Assembly (NCBI GenBank): GCA_029881175.1
Contig: JAOUNC010000143.1
Location: forward strand, 1-7,169
Direction: 5' to 3'
DNA: 7,169 nucleotides
Origin: Nitrospirota bacterium
GTDB lineage: Bacteria; Nitrospirota; Nitrospiria; Nitrospirales; UBA8639
Shown here: positions 6,355-7,169 of the stretch, one piece after another
Numbering within the stretch: position 1 is the first letter of the stretch
Layout: every line of letters begins with the position of its first letter
Program-made: the position numbers and the translations under genes
Notes under the pieces: generated by a model
The model's database searches: none
Told to the model about the DNA's origin: nothing
What the model saw: the letters and a program-made list of their open reading frames with translations, nothing else

Positions 6355-7169
6355 GTGTGCTGGGGCTATCGTCTTTTTCTCGTCTGGTTTTCTGCGCTTC
6401 CAAGGCTGCTGTGTTCGGTCCTGATGATGCTAGGTCTATTTGGGAGCGTCCTATGGGCTCAGGGGCAAGACTCCACCATCCAACGTATTGAGATCGAAGG
6501 CAATCAGCATATTGAACAGCAGGCGATTGTCGGAAAGCTCTCGATTCAGGTCGGCGATGTTTTTTCCCAGGAACAGGTTCGACAACAAATTCAGGAAATT
6601 TATGGCATGGGGTTTTTTGAAGACGTGGATGTGGAGACCCACCCTGCCGGCGAGGGTGTGGTCGTGGTCATTCGTGTGAAGGAAAAACCCTTTACCGTCG
6701 AAGTGGTCTATGACGGCAATGACGAAATATCTGATGATAAGCTGGGAGAGAAAAATACCATCAGAAATCAAACCTTTCTTGATCAGGAGCAGGTGAAGGT
6801 TTCAGTTGAACAGTTTCGCAAGCTGTATCAAGACAAAGGGTACTACCATGCTCAGATTATTCCGATTCTTGATATGGTTGAGGAAAATCAAGCTCGCTTA
6901 ACGTATTACATTGAAGAGGGGGAACAGGCCCATATCAAGACGATCGCCTTTGAAGGGCGGAAGGTCCTGAAAAAGAAGGATCTTTTGACGTTTATGGCCA
7001 ACCAGGAATACTCGTGGCCTTGGTCTATTTTTTCGGATGCCGGGATCTTACGACGAGATGAACTCCCCAATGATGTTGAACGGATCAAAGAAGTATATAT
7101 GAATAAAGGGTATTTAGATGTTCAAGTCGGTATGCCTCGTATTGATTTGGATGACACGAAAGAATGGTT
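6355..7169 (+). CDS. bamA: Outer membrane protein assembly factor BamA, N-terminal part (runs off window)
   Basis: BamA is the essential outer-membrane core of the machine that folds beta-barrel proteins; its POTRA domains face the periplasm. The 271 residues visible contain no stop and continue past the window. Residues 1-35 look like a signal peptide: arginines at 6 and 17, a hydrophobic core at 18-34 and a possible cleavage after A35 (VLWA-QGQD). POTRA1 spans about 42-110 (IQRIEIEGNQHI at its start, GFFEDVDVE later), POTRA2 about 112-190 (including LYQDKGYYHAQI) and POTRA3 about 192 to the end (IKTIAFEG, then DAGILRRDELPNDVERI and YMNKGYLDVQV). The G-(I/V)-L-..-DEL..D-..I...Y...GYL pattern in POTRA3 is typical of BamA rather than TamA. 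POTRA4-5 and the barrel are not visible, so a shorter Omp85 relative is not strictly excluded. The GTG start is chosen for its AAAGG site. Confidence 0.88.
   Translation, partial: MCWGYRLFLVWFSALPRLLCSVLMMLGLFGSVLWAQGQDSTIQRIEIEGNQHIEQQAIVGKLSIQVGDVFSQEQVRQQIQEIYGMGFFEDVDVETHPAGEGVVVVIRVKEKPFTVEVVYDGNDEISDDKLGEKNTIRNQTFLDQEQVKVSVEQFRKLYQDKGYYHAQIIPILDMVEENQARLTYYIEEGEQAHIKTIAFEGRKVLKKKDLLTFMANQEYSWPWSIFSDAGILRRDELPNDVERIKEVYMNKGYLDVQVGMPRIDLDDTKEW

Noticed and set aside
6212..6403. 63-codon minus-strand frame opposite the bamA leader and signal peptide
   Set aside because: It has no ribosome binding site, is antisense to the bamA start, has no family resemblance, and its highly charged composition is what the reverse of a hydrophobic leader would give.
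6424..6429. ATG-ATG as the bamA start
   Set aside because: No Shine-Dalgarno precedes it, and it would remove the positively charged part of the signal peptide; GTG 6355 has AAAGG at six nt.

Overview
The window reads as a housekeeping segment of a Gram-negative (diderm) bacterial chromosome. A bamA-type POTRA protein implies an outer membrane. The set of genes, the Lon and BamA sequence style and the roughly 50% GC suggest Nitrospirota (for example a marine Nitrospira), but that assignment is a guess from general resemblance and no marker gene was used. There are no RNA genes, mobile elements, CRISPR arrays or transfer signatures.

Layout. At the left edge (2-283, + strand) is the 3' end of an open frame entering from outside the window, of unknown function. 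It converges on a four-gene block on the minus strand, which in transcription order is: lon (5807 to 3333, ATP-dependent protease), thiL (3322 to 2279, thiamine-monophosphate kinase), a DUF2062 membrane protein (2260 to 1790) and an HD-superfamily phosphohydrolase of the SAMHD1/YdhJ-like group (1745 to 306). The gaps are 10, 18 and 44 nt, so the block is probably one transcript. On the right is a non-coding region of about 550 bp, and then a gene on the plus strand (6355 to the window end) encoding a signal-peptide-like N-terminus followed by three POTRA domains: the N-terminal third of BamA.

The intergenic region holds two good sigma70-type promoter matches facing opposite ways: TTGACA-N18-TAGTAT towards lon and TTTACA-N17-TATAAT towards bamA. 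Each implies an untranslated leader of about 200 nt. The pair of genes therefore couples, at least in position, cytoplasmic protein quality control (Lon) with outer-membrane protein assembly (BamA).

How the genes relate. Lon and BamA are both protein-homeostasis functions. ThiL makes thiamine pyrophosphate. The HD enzyme keeps every metal-binding residue of the dNTP triphosphohydrolase fold, so it is likely an active nucleotide phosphohydrolase. No obvious shared pathway joins the operon members. The window contains no clear novel system. The points most worth a second look are the basic, AT-hook-like tail on Lon, the intact HD active site in an operon with lon and thiL, and the paired long leaders.
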